NCBI GenBank assembly: GCA_002373715.1
Contig: DFLI01000122.1
Location: 1-15,383, forward strand
Length of the DNA stretch: 15,383 nucleotides
Direction of reading: 5' to 3'
Source: Bacteroidales bacterium UBA3623
GTDB taxonomy: Bacteria > Bacteroidota > Bacteroidia > Bacteroidales > UBA932
Positions within the stretch are counted from its first letter, which is position 1; each line of letters begins with the position of its first letter. A program made the translations under genes and the position numbers. Under the pieces are notes generated by a model, which saw only the letters and a list, made by a program, of their open reading frames with translations, was not told the DNA's origin and ran no database searches. Positions 5,959-13,546 of the stretch are shown piece after piece.

Positions 5959-6699
5959 ATGAAACATACTATTCTAGTTCTAACCTCACTATTGCTACTG
6001 GCCGGTTCCGCCGCCGCACAAACCTACTGCGGCCCCCGGCAGTATGACGGTGTGCATAAGGATGAGATTCACGGGTTCCTCGCCTACGGAAACAACGTGG
6101 TAAGCGGCCGTTTTTTCACAGAATCGGCCCGTTACACCCGCCACCTCACAGACCGCTGGAGCGTTTCCGGTTCGCAGCAAATCCAGTTTCTCAAGCAGCA
6201 GTATTCCGTAGACGTGATGGGCACCTTCCGCATCCCCATCCGCCGGTCCAATCTGTATCTGGATGCCCGTTTCCTTTTCAACCGCTGGAACCAGTGGAAT
6301 ACCAACGAGTTCAACTTTAACCTTTCTGCCAGTTTCGAATGGCGCTATGCCGATATCCGCTGGGGCTGGAGCCTTATCCAGTACCATTACCACGGAATGA
6401 AGCAGGAGTATAGTTCCTTCTCCACCAACCTGTATATGGAGCCCCTGGTAATGACTTTGGGCATAGGCGTGAACATCCGTCCCCGGGAAAACTGGTGGAA
6501 CGTAGGCTTTTTTATCCGCAACTACGACGCATATTATTACGAGAACTGGAATATCAACTGGGGTCTCAGGGGTTATGCCCGCCTCACTGACGCCATGCGG
6601 CTGTACGGAGAATTCAACGTTCGCCCCGCCGGCAGTCTGAGCCAGCTGGCCACCAAGTATGAAACTTCCCTCAAAGTGGGACTCAAATATGTCTGGTAG
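5959..6699 (+). CDS. Exported beta-barrel-like protein of unknown function
   Basis: The start at 5959 is chosen because it follows the promoter and opens a clear Sec signal peptide (MKHTILVLTSLLLLAGSAAA, cleavage near residue 20); the frame is open further upstream but that part lies in lplA. The mature protein of about 226 residues is very rich in Tyr, Trp, Phe, Arg and Asn. It shows repeated alternating hydrophobic/polar stretches separated by short turns, such as SNLYLDARFLFNRW, FNFNLSASFEW and YMEPLVMTLGIGVNI. It ends in KVGLKYVW, a terminal aromatic typical of outer-membrane beta-barrels, so a small outer-membrane barrel is inferred. I do not recognise the family. It is the first gene of the operon and ends 1 nt before the next start, so translation is probably coupled. 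It could transport or bind a product of the downstream hydrolases, but nothing in the sequence proves that. Confidence 0.7.
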   Translation: MKHTILVLTSLLLLAGSAAAQTYCGPRQYDGVHKDEIHGFLAYGNNVVSGRFFTESARYTRHLTDRWSVSGSQQIQFLKQQYSVDVMGTFRIPIRRSNLYLDARFLFNRWNQWNTNEFNFNLSASFEWRYADIRWGWSLIQYHYHGMKQEYSSFSTNLYMEPLVMTLGIGVNIRPRENWWNVGFFIRNYDAYYYENWNINWGLRGYARLTDAMRLYGEFNVRPAGSLSQLATKYETSLKVGLKYVW

Positions 6700-6700
6700 T

Positions 6701-7729
6701 ATGAAAACACGCATTCCCCTCTATATCTTTCTGAGTCTTTTCTCCCTGGTTTCCTGCCAGAAACTGAGGGATAAGATTAGCCTCCAGGGCATCCTGATGG
6801 CCGGAACGGCCGTGGAAGAACGCGTCCAGATGTCCTATGAGTATTATCTCTTATACAAAAACGATTACAGTTATCTGGATGCCACTTTCAGCGAAGATGG
6901 AGGTTACACCTTCCTAATAGGGGCCGACAGCCACCTCACCACAGACCCCGGCCGCATGGACGAGATGCTGGCCATCGGCCTGAAGGATAATGACCTCTTC
7001 TATGCCCACCTGGGAGACATTGCAGACACCAAGCCCGAATATTACATTACCCTGGACTCCCTTTTGCAAGAAGCCAAGCAGCGGTATGTAAAGGCCAACT
7101 ATATCCGTATTGACGAATACAAATACAAACGCAAGGCTGACCAGGAAGAGGAGCCTGAAACCTTCTTGTACGACGAAATCCTTTTCCCCTTCTACCCGGT
7201 TGTGGGTAACCACGACATCACCCACAACGGCTGGGCCCTTTGGAGCAACATCTTCCATTCTTCGTTTTATGAAGTAGACGTTATAACAACGGGCGAAGAC
7301 GGTGATTATTGCTTCGACCGCCTCATCTTCCTGGACAGCGCCAGCGGCACCCTTGGAAAAACCCAGATAGACCTCATCCGCAAGCGCGCGCTGGATGGCG
7401 GCCAGAACCTCTATCGGCATACTTTTGTGTTTTCCCACACCAATATCTTCCGTCCCCAGTTCTTCGAGTTCGCCTCCACCTTCACCCGCGAGGAAACCTT
7501 CTTCCTGCTGGACCAGTTTGAGAAATGGAATGTGTCGGGCGTATTCTGCGGCCATGTGCACACCTGGGACGAGCGAAACTACAACGGAGTGCACTACATT
7601 ACCCTGGACACCATGTGTGAAAAGAACAACCCGGAACCGGGAGACTACCTGGTTCGCATAACTGTAGACAAAGACGGAACCCTTTTTTGGGAACCCGTTC
7701 ATATGAATTATACACCTAAAAAGAAATAA
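6701..7729 (+). CDS. Calcineurin-like metallophosphoesterase lipoprotein
   Basis: Starting at 6701, one base after the preceding stop, the protein is 343 residues. An in-frame ATG at 6659 would sit inside the upstream gene and would bury the signal peptide. The N-terminus is a lipoprotein signal with lipobox LVSC and lipidated Cys19. The five metallophosphoesterase motifs appear in order: GADSH (Asp76, His78), LGDIAD (Asp106), GNHD (Asn170, His171, Asp172), FSHTN (His246) and GHVH (His285, His287). These bind two metal ions and hydrolyse phosphomono- or diesters, here in the periplasm or on the outer surface. The substrate is unknown. Residues 120-165 hold a Lys/Glu-rich insert between metal motifs II and III. 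As the second gene of the hydrolase operon it may release phosphate from a nucleotide, phospholipid or phosphorylated glycan. Confidence 0.88.
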   Translation: MKTRIPLYIFLSLFSLVSCQKLRDKISLQGILMAGTAVEERVQMSYEYYLLYKNDYSYLDATFSEDGGYTFLIGADSHLTTDPGRMDEMLAIGLKDNDLFYAHLGDIADTKPEYYITLDSLLQEAKQRYVKANYIRIDEYKYKRKADQEEEPETFLYDEILFPFYPVVGNHDITHNGWALWSNIFHSSFYEVDVITTGEDGDYCFDRLIFLDSASGTLGKTQIDLIRKRALDGGQNLYRHTFVFSHTNIFRPQFFEFASTFTREETFFLLDQFEKWNVSGVFCGHVHTWDERNYNGVHYITLDTMCEKNNPEPGDYLVRITVDKDGTLFWEPVHMNYTPKKK

Positions 7730-7731
7730 TA

Positions 7732-8169
7732 ATGTCTAGACCTATGTCCCGCGCTGGAAAAGCAGTAGGGTGGACCATCGCCCTCGTTGCAGTGGCCGTT
7801 TTGGCCGGTTTCCTTTACTTCAAGTTCTTCTGGGTGTTCTCCGACGGCACCAAGACTGGTGAACTTAATTCCCTCACCTACACCGGCTATGTATTCAAAA
7901 CCTATGAGGGAGAGATCATCCTCACGGGTTACGGCACCAAAAATGCCGCCGGCACTGTTCAGTCCAAGAATTTCAAGTTCTCGGTAGCCAATAAGGAAGT
8001 AGCCGAAAAGCTCAGGCAGATGACCGGTCTGCGCGTCACCGTGCACTACAAAGAGTACAAGGGCGCACTGCCCTGGAGAGGCTTTGAAAAGGCCATTGTA
8101 GACAGCGTGGTGGAAGAGACTACTCTTGCACCCGACCAGTCCCTCCCCCAAGACGATTTTTTCCTGTAA
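7732..8169 (+). CDS. Small single-membrane-span protein of unknown function
   Basis: The 145-residue protein begins with a basic stretch (two Met in the first five residues; the second, at 7744, is an alternative start). One hydrophobic segment follows at about residues 13-32, and then a soluble domain of about 110 residues. Recognisable patterns are the SGELN-like TGELNSLTYTGYVFKTYEGEI, and VHYKEYKGALPWRGFEKAIVDSV. I associate these with a conserved Bacteroidales protein that databases often mislabel as 6-phosphogluconate dehydrogenase. No dehydrogenase motif is present and that name should not be carried over. The soluble part is probably periplasmic, with the helix as an inner-membrane anchor. 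It starts 2 nt after the previous stop and ends 6 nt before the peptidase gene, so it is part of the operon. Confidence 0.75.
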   Translation: MSRPMSRAGKAVGWTIALVAVAVLAGFLYFKFFWVFSDGTKTGELNSLTYTGYVFKTYEGEIILTGYGTKNAAGTVQSKNFKFSVANKEVAEKLRQMTGLRVTVHYKEYKGALPWRGFEKAIVDSVVEETTLAPDQSLPQDDFFL

Positions 8170-8175
8170 TCTGAT

Positions 8176-10212
8176 ATGAAACGAGCTTTCCTTCTGGCAG
8201 GCGTTCTGTTCGCCTGCTCCCTTGTCTTTGCGCAAAACCGCGTCATAGACACCTATCCGGCCCATGAGGGCAAGGACCTTTCCCTGGAAAATGCCGTCCT
8301 TGGCGGCGTGGGTTACTCCCGTGCAACGGCCCGGTGGATAGACGACGAGAACTTCCTCTTCACCCAGGAGCGCGGCAAAACCTTCAAAGGTTCTGTGAGC
8401 TCCGATGCGGTGGAGCAGTACCTGCCCGGCAGGACAATGCCCGGCCCGGGTTTCCCCGCTGCAGACCGTGGCCCTGCCGGCTATTCCGTACGTCTGGAGG
8501 GAGACTCCTTCTACGGAGAGAAAGACGGCCGGACACTGCCCATCGGCGTATCTGAAGACCGCAATATCGTATACGGCGGCACCATGATGCGCAATGAGTT
8601 TGGCTTCACCCAGGGTTACCTCTGGAGCCCGGACGGCAAGAAGGTGGCTTATTACAGGAAAGATCAGTCCCGCGTGACGGACTTCCCGCTGCTGAACATC
8701 CGCACCCGCACCGGTGAGCTGGAGCTCATCAAATACCCCATGAACGGAATGGACTCCGAACTGCTGCAGGTGGGCGTATATGACTTTGAGAAGGAGTGCA
8801 CGGTGTGGATGGACGTTACGGATTTCACCGAGGAACGCTACATCACCAACCTCTCCTGGAGCCCGGACGGCAAGTACCTCTTTGCCCAGGTACTGGACCG
8901 CACCCAGCATCACATGAAGTTAAACCAGTACAAGGTGGCCGATGGCAGCTTCGTGCGCACCCTTCTCACCGAGGACAACGAGGCCTGGGTAGAGCCCCTG
9001 GACCCCATCCACTTCCTGGAAGGCCGCACAGACGTGTTTGTGTACCGCACCGATAACCGCGACGGCTACAAGAATCTGTACCTGGTAGACACGCTGGGCA
9101 CCCTTTGCCGTCTCACGGCCGTGGATGCAGATGTTGAATATGTAGCCAACAACGGCAAGAGCGTCTTTTATACATCGGCCCAGAATTCTCCCGTAGAGAA
9201 TCATCTGTACAGGGCAGATATTCAGCTTCCCAAGAAGAAGGTGGTGGCGAAGGCCAAGCTGGGTAAGCCCGTGCAGCTCACCCGCGGCCGGGGCTGGCAC
9301 AGCGTGCGTCTGAATGCCAGCAAGAAGTGGTTCCTGGACAATGTTTCCAATCTGAACCTGCCGGGCGCCATCTCCGTATGCTCTACGGACGGAAAGGTAT
9401 ACCGTCAGCTTTCCACCCTGGAAGACCCTCTGAAGGGCTGGAACGCCTGCTCCGTGGAACTGGGCACCGTACCCAGCGCCGACGGTCTGTACGAGAATTA
9501 CTATCGGCTCATCTATCCCAAGGACTTTGACCCCGCCAAGAAGTACCCCGTGGTGCTTTACGTGTATGGCGGCCCGCACAGCCAGCTGGTACAGGACTCC
9601 TGGCTGGCAGAAATCCGTATGTGGGAAATGTATATGGCCCAGCAGGGCTATCTGGTATACATCCAGGACAACCGAGGCACCCAGAACCGCGGCGCCGCCT
9701 TCGAGAAGGCCATCAACCGCCAGTGCGGCCAGGCCGAGATGGAAGACCAGATGGTGGGCATTAACTGGCTGCGCAGCCAGCCCTTCGTGGATGCAGAAAG
9801 GATTGGCGTGCACGGCTGGAGCTATGGCGGCTTCATGACCATCAGCCTCATCACCAACTATCCCGATGTGTTCAAGGTGGGCGTGGCCGGCGGCCCCGTC
9901 ATTGACTGGAAGTGGTACGAGATTATGTACGGAGAGCGTTACATGGACACGCCCGAAACTAATCCCGAAGGCTTTGCGAAAACCTCGCTCATAGAACATG
10001 CCAAGGATCTGAAGGGCCATCTGCTCGTAATCCAGGGTGCCATTGACGACACCGTGGTGTGGGAACACAGCCTCAGCTTCATCCAGCAGTGCATAGACCT
10101 GGACATCCCCGTGCACTACTTCCCTTACCCGGTGGCCCGGCACAACGTGGCTGGCCGCAACCGGCTTCATCTGATGTACAAGGTTACCGCATATTTCGAA
10201 GATTACCTCTAA
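8176..10212 (+). CDS. S9 family peptidase, prolyl tripeptidyl peptidase (PtpA)-like / DPP IV-like
   Basis: The 678-residue protein has a Sec signal peptide (about 1-20, cleaved after VFA) and so acts in the periplasm or at the outer membrane. Residues ~50-430 form a DPP IV-type beta-propeller with NEFGFTQGYLWSPDG, whose Glu aligns from memory with the amino-terminus-binding Glu of PtpA, and NLSWSPDGKYLF. The catalytic alpha/beta-hydrolase domain has nucleophile Ser549 in GWSYGG, Asp624 in GAIDD and His656 in VARHNV, a complete triad. The stretches DNRGTQNRGAAFEKAI and GGPVIDWKWYEIMYGERYMD look closer to Porphyromonas gingivalis PtpA, which removes Xaa-Xaa-Pro tripeptides, than to DPP IV. The single Glu (NEFG, not an EE pair) agrees with this. 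The specificity is inference. It follows the small membrane protein by 6 nt and precedes GH20 by 1 nt, suggesting joint processing of peptides or glycopeptides. Confidence 0.92.
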   Translation: MKRAFLLAGVLFACSLVFAQNRVIDTYPAHEGKDLSLENAVLGGVGYSRATARWIDDENFLFTQERGKTFKGSVSSDAVEQYLPGRTMPGPGFPAADRGPAGYSVRLEGDSFYGEKDGRTLPIGVSEDRNIVYGGTMMRNEFGFTQGYLWSPDGKKVAYYRKDQSRVTDFPLLNIRTRTGELELIKYPMNGMDSELLQVGVYDFEKECTVWMDVTDFTEERYITNLSWSPDGKYLFAQVLDRTQHHMKLNQYKVADGSFVRTLLTEDNEAWVEPLDPIHFLEGRTDVFVYRTDNRDGYKNLYLVDTLGTLCRLTAVDADVEYVANNGKSVFYTSAQNSPVENHLYRADIQLPKKKVVAKAKLGKPVQLTRGRGWHSVRLNASKKWFLDNVSNLNLPGAISVCSTDGKVYRQLSTLEDPLKGWNACSVELGTVPSADGLYENYYRLIYPKDFDPAKKYPVVLYVYGGPHSQLVQDSWLAEIRMWEMYMAQQGYLVYIQDNRGTQNRGAAFEKAINRQCGQAEMEDQMVGINWLRSQPFVDAERIGVHGWSYGGFMTISLITNYPDVFKVGVAGGPVIDWKWYEIMYGERYMDTPETNPEGFAKTSLIEHAKDLKGHLLVIQGAIDDTVVWEHSLSFIQQCIDLDIPVHYFPYPVARHNVAGRNRLHLMYKVTAYFEDYL

Positions 10213-10213
10213 T

Positions 10214-12103
10214 ATGAAACGCTTCCTGACCATCCTGGCAAGCCTGGTGCTTTGGGCATCGGCCTATGCCCAGGTGCCCGCTCCGGTGGTTCTTACCCCG
10301 GCCGACGGCACCCCCAACATATCCAAAGAACTCTCCCACAAGATTGGCGGCAAGGCTTTTGCCCGCAAGACGGCTTCCCTTCCCGCCTTTGCCCGGGAGC
10401 AGGCCTACGAGCTCACCGTTACGCCCAAGGGCTACAAGGTGGAGGCCAATACGGAGCAGGGCTATTTCTACGCCCTGCAAACCCTTAAGCAGATGCAAAC
10501 CTGCGGCACGGTATACGACTATCCCCGTTTCCAGTACCGCGGTTTCATGATGGATATCTCCCGTCATTTCCGTGATAAGGATTTCATCATCAAGCAGTTG
10601 GAGGCTCTGGCCAGCCTTAAGATTAACCAGTTCCACATGCACCTGACGGACGACGCCGGCTGGCGCATCCAGATTGACAAGTATCCCCGCCTCACCACCC
10701 ATGGTGCCTGGCGCGTGGGAGATACCTGGCAGGAATGGCAGGACGGAGGCAACAAGTATTCCTATGAGGGCGCCCCGGACGCTTCCGGTGGTTATCTCAC
10801 CAAGGCCGATATCCGCGAAATCCTGGCAGCTGCCCAGCGCCTGCACATCAACGTGATACCGGAGATTGAGATGCCCGGCCACAGCCGTGAAACCATCTAT
10901 GCATACCCCGAGGTGGGCTGCAAAGAAGGTTCCCGCGAACTTTGCCCCGGCAAGGAAGCCACGTTTGATCTGCTGGAAGGCGTGCTGGAAGAAGTGATTG
11001 AACTCTTCCCTTCCCCGTACATCCACATAGGTGGAGACGAGGCCGGCAAGGGAGACTGGAAGCTTTGCCCCGACTGCCAGGCCCGCATGAAGGCCGAGGG
11101 ACTCTCTTCCGTAGAAGAGTTGCAGAGCTATCTCATTAAGCGCATCGAGCGTTTCATCAACGCCCACGGCCGTCAGTTGCTGGGCTGGGACGAGATTCTG
11201 GAAGGAGGCCTCTCCCCCAACGCCACCGTCATGAGCTGGCGTGGCACCCAGGGCGGTATCGAGGCCATCTCTCAGGGCCACGACGCTGTTATGACGCCCG
11301 GCCGCTACTGCTATCTGGACAAGGTGCAGGACGCTCCCATTTACGAGCCGGAAGGCTTTGGCGGTTTCCTCTCCCTGGACGTAGCCCACTCATACGACCC
11401 TATGGAGGGCATGCCGGAGGGCGCTTCCGAACATCTTCTGGGTGTGCAGGGTAACCTCTGGGCCGAAAAGATTCCCACCGACCAGCACTATGAGTATATG
11501 ATGTATCCGCGCATCGCCGCCATTGCCGAGGTGGGCTGGTCGCAGCCTTCCCGCAAGGACAGCTTCCGCGCCCGCGTCACCCGCTGGAACGATGCCCTCA
11601 TAGCCGCCGGCTACAACGCCTTTGACATTCATAAGGAATACGGCGAGCGCCCGGCTTCCATAATGGGTGTGCAGCACCTGGCCCTGGGCAAGAAAGTAAC
11701 CTACAACCAGCTCTGGAACCGTGGCTATCCCGCAGCCCGCGAGGCCACCCTCACGGACGGCATCTGCGGCGGCTGGTCCTACGGAGACGGCCGCTGGCAG
11801 GGTTTCCTCACGGATATTGACGTGGTCATAGACCTGGAGACTGAGCAGGACATCCACTTTGTGGGCGGCACCTTCCTCTGCGAGCCCGGCCCCGGCATCT
11901 ACCTCCCCAAAAGCGTGGAGGTGTGGCTATCGGCCGATGGCGAACACTACTGGCAGGCAGCCTTCGTCCCCAACGAGATTCGCGAGCCCTCCCAGAGCTA
12001 CGTGCTCTTTGGCTCGGCCGTCACCGGCCGCGCCCGCTACGTGCGCTTCGTGGCCCATCCCACCCGTGGCTTCCACTTCCTGGACGAAGTAGTGGTGAAC
12101 TAG
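10214..12103 (+). CDS. GH20 beta-N-acetylhexosaminidase, secreted
   Basis: The 629-residue protein begins with a Sec signal peptide (cleavage near AYA-Q20). Residues ~21-105 match the small GH20b N-terminal domain. From about 107 the TIM-barrel catalytic domain shows YRGFMMDISRHF, MHLTDDAGWRIQIDKYPRL and HIGGDEAGKGDW, with the catalytic pair Asp275-Glu276: Asp orients the substrate acetamido group and Glu is the acid. LGWDEILEGG and MSWRGTQGG follow. The enzyme removes terminal beta-linked GlcNAc or GalNAc using substrate-assisted catalysis. The region from about 490 to the end, closing with RARYVRFVAHPTRGFHFLDEVVV, looks like a discoidin-type carbohydrate-binding fold. The gene starts 1 nt after the peptidase stop, indicating coupled translation. 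Likely substrates are host or dietary glycoprotein glycans or chitooligosaccharides; the sequence does not decide which. Confidence 0.95.
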   Translation: MKRFLTILASLVLWASAYAQVPAPVVLTPADGTPNISKELSHKIGGKAFARKTASLPAFAREQAYELTVTPKGYKVEANTEQGYFYALQTLKQMQTCGTVYDYPRFQYRGFMMDISRHFRDKDFIIKQLEALASLKINQFHMHLTDDAGWRIQIDKYPRLTTHGAWRVGDTWQEWQDGGNKYSYEGAPDASGGYLTKADIREILAAAQRLHINVIPEIEMPGHSRETIYAYPEVGCKEGSRELCPGKEATFDLLEGVLEEVIELFPSPYIHIGGDEAGKGDWKLCPDCQARMKAEGLSSVEELQSYLIKRIERFINAHGRQLLGWDEILEGGLSPNATVMSWRGTQGGIEAISQGHDAVMTPGRYCYLDKVQDAPIYEPEGFGGFLSLDVAHSYDPMEGMPEGASEHLLGVQGNLWAEKIPTDQHYEYMMYPRIAAIAEVGWSQPSRKDSFRARVTRWNDALIAAGYNAFDIHKEYGERPASIMGVQHLALGKKVTYNQLWNRGYPAAREATLTDGICGGWSYGDGRWQGFLTDIDVVIDLETEQDIHFVGGTFLCEPGPGIYLPKSVEVWLSADGEHYWQAAFVPNEIREPSQSYVLFGSAVTGRARYVRFVAHPTRGFHFLDEVVVN

Positions 12104-12115
12104 AACCGGCTCAAG

Positions 12116-13258
12116 ATGAAACCCCGTCTCACCCTCCTTCTGGCCCTGGCCGTTTGCTTCGCCCTGTCCTGCGAGCGCCCCGCCGGGCCGTGTCCCGTGA
12201 ACCCCAATGCCACCCCTGAGGCCTGCGAGCTGCTGGATTTTCTCTATTCCATCAGCGGGCAATATACCTTGGCCGGAGAGCACAACTTCTCCAGCGACCT
12301 GGAGCGCTACGACGCCGAGGTGCTGGATATCACCGGAAAGCTTCCGGTGGTCTGGGGCAGTGATTTCAGCTTTAACGACATTGGCGATGGCGCTGAACGC
12401 TATCAGCATGCCGGCCCGCTGAACCTCACGGTGCCCTTTGACAGGCCCTGCATCAACACCGGCCGCACGGTGGCTCAAGCCCGGCAGGACATTGTAGATA
12501 CGGCCATCCGCAAATGGGCCGAAGGGCGCATCATCACCCTCATGTGGCACTGCTGCGACCCTCGCTACACCGACGGCAACGACTGCAACGGAGACAAGGT
12601 GTGGACCATGGATCAGGGCCCCTCTGATGAAGAGTGGGATGCCCTCTGCACGCCCGGAACGCAGCTCCACAACGCCTGGGAGCGGGAAATGGACACGGTG
12701 ATACCTTACCTGCAGCAGCTTAAGACAGCCGGCGTTCCCGTCCTCTGGCGCCCGTACCACGAGATGAACGGAGCCTGGTTCTGGTGGGGTAATAAGCCGG
12801 GAGACCAGGGCTTCAAACGCCTCTGGATTATGACATATGAATACTTTACCGGAAAGGGCCTGGACAACCTCCTCTGGGTATGGGACCCCAATGCCCCGCG
12901 CGTGAAAGAAAACGACGACGCTTTCCCTTACGCCGATTTCTACCCCGGCAATGAATATGTAGATGTATTAGCGGCCGATATCTACGCCTGGGACTACAAG
13001 CAGTCTCATCACGATGAGCTGGTGGAGCTGGGCGGCGGCAAGCCCATCGCCATGGGCGAAGTGGGGCAGTTGCCCAAGGAACTGTCCGTATTCGAGGAGC
13101 AGCCCCGCTGGACCTGGTTCATGGTGTGGGGCTATTTCATCGGCGGCCACCGTTCCGGTCCGGAGCATTTAGACCTGGTCCGCAGCATCTACAACTCCCC
13201 CCACATCCTTACCCTGGATGAGGTTGCTTTCGAGAACGGGAAGCATCGGGTGAAGTGA
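12116..13258 (+). CDS. GH26 family glycoside hydrolase lipoprotein (probable beta-mannanase)
   Basis: The 380-residue protein has a lipoprotein signal peptide with ALSC lipobox (Cys19), so it is anchored to a membrane, possibly surface-exposed. GH26 features are an AGEHNF start of the barrel, WGSDFSF, LMWHCCDP, the acid/base motif RPYHEMNGAWFWWG with Glu216, the LLWVWDP strand, YVDVLAADIYAWD, and the nucleophile motif AMGEVG with Glu315. GH26 enzymes are mostly endo- or exo-beta-1,4-mannanases; other activities occur in the family, so mannan is likely but not proven. The length fits a single catalytic domain. It is the last gene of the operon, 12 nt after GH20. No hairpin terminator lies between its stop and the tRNA promoter, so transcripts may run into the tRNA terminator. 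Confidence 0.9.
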   Translation: MKPRLTLLLALAVCFALSCERPAGPCPVNPNATPEACELLDFLYSISGQYTLAGEHNFSSDLERYDAEVLDITGKLPVVWGSDFSFNDIGDGAERYQHAGPLNLTVPFDRPCINTGRTVAQARQDIVDTAIRKWAEGRIITLMWHCCDPRYTDGNDCNGDKVWTMDQGPSDEEWDALCTPGTQLHNAWEREMDTVIPYLQQLKTAGVPVLWRPYHEMNGAWFWWGNKPGDQGFKRLWIMTYEYFTGKGLDNLLWVWDPNAPRVKENDDAFPYADFYPGNEYVDVLAADIYAWDYKQSHHDELVELGGGKPIAMGEVGQLPKELSVFEEQPRWTWFMVWGYFIGGHRSGPEHLDLVRSIYNSPHILTLDEVAFENGKHRVK

Positions 13259-13268
13259 TAAAGAAAAA

Positions 13269-13300
13269 TTTGCAGCATCCGTTCTTTTTATCTATCTTTG
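13269..13300 (+). promoter_or_regulatory. Promoter of tRNA-Val
   Basis: TTTG at 13269-13272, a 20-nt spacer and TATCTTTG at 13293-13300 form the best Bacteroidetes -33/-7 pair in the window. The mature tRNA begins 11 nt after the -7 box. Confidence 0.8.
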
Positions 13301-13310
13301 CAGTCCTCTT

Positions 13311-13385
13311 GAGGGCATAGCTCAGTTGGTTTAGAGCGCTTGCTTGACAGGCAAGAGGTCCGCAGTTCAAATCTGCGTGTCCTCA
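13311..13385 (+). tRNA. tRNA-Val (anticodon GAC)
   Basis: The cloverleaf can be folded by eye. The acceptor arm is GAGGGCA with TGTCCTC (one G-T pair) and discriminator A at 13385. The D stem is GCTC/GAGC. The anticodon stem is CTTGC/GCAAG around loop TTGACAG, with anticodon GAC at 13346-13348. The T stem is CGCAG/CTGCG with loop TTCAAAT. Anticodon GAC reads valine codons GUC and GUU. The 3' CCA is not encoded, so it must be added after transcription. The gene has its own promoter and terminator and stands as a single-tRNA unit. Confidence 0.95.
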
Positions 13386-13391
13386 CAAAGT

Positions 13392-13420
13392 AAAAGCCGG
13401 ACAATCGTCCGGCTTTTTTT
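13392..13420 (+). terminator. Intrinsic terminator after tRNA-Val
   Basis: A perfect 7-bp GC-rich stem GCCGGAC (13396-13402) / GTCCGGC (13407-13413), extended by A-T pairs, with loop AATC, is followed by seven T. It lies 7-10 nt after the tRNA and may also end read-through from the hydrolase operon. Confidence 0.9.
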
Positions 13421-13456
13421 GTATCACTCTCTTTTTGCGCACCCAGCCCGGGGCGA

Positions 13457-13546
13457 AGCCCTATATCGGCCCCACAGCCACTCCCGCCGTGCTATCGCCC
13501 ATCTTCAAGCCCTATACATGCCTTATACGGCTTGGCGACGTGCTAT
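13457..13546 (+). repeat. Imperfect tandem repeat with 51-bp period
   Basis: AGCCCTATA occurs at 13457 and again at 13508, and CGTGCTAT at 13488 and again at 13539; both pairs are exactly 51 bp apart, with scattered matches between them. This fills much of the 150-bp stretch between the tRNA terminator and the tpiA terminator, which otherwise holds no gene I can support. It may be an old tandem duplication or part of an interspersed repeat. Confidence 0.45.

Noticed and set aside
8920..10233. Long minus-strand open frame opposite the S9 peptidase (437 codons)
   Set aside because: It lies opposite a complete peptidase with catalytic triad, has no promoter, and its translation shows no recognisable domain.
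10184..11389. Long minus-strand open frame opposite GH20 (401 codons)
   Set aside because: Antisense shadow of the GH20 catalytic domain; no promoter or domain features.
13311..13420. tRNA-Val as an integration site for a mobile element
   Set aside because: No integrase, no repeated tRNA 3' end downstream and no change in gene character; the following genes are housekeeping.
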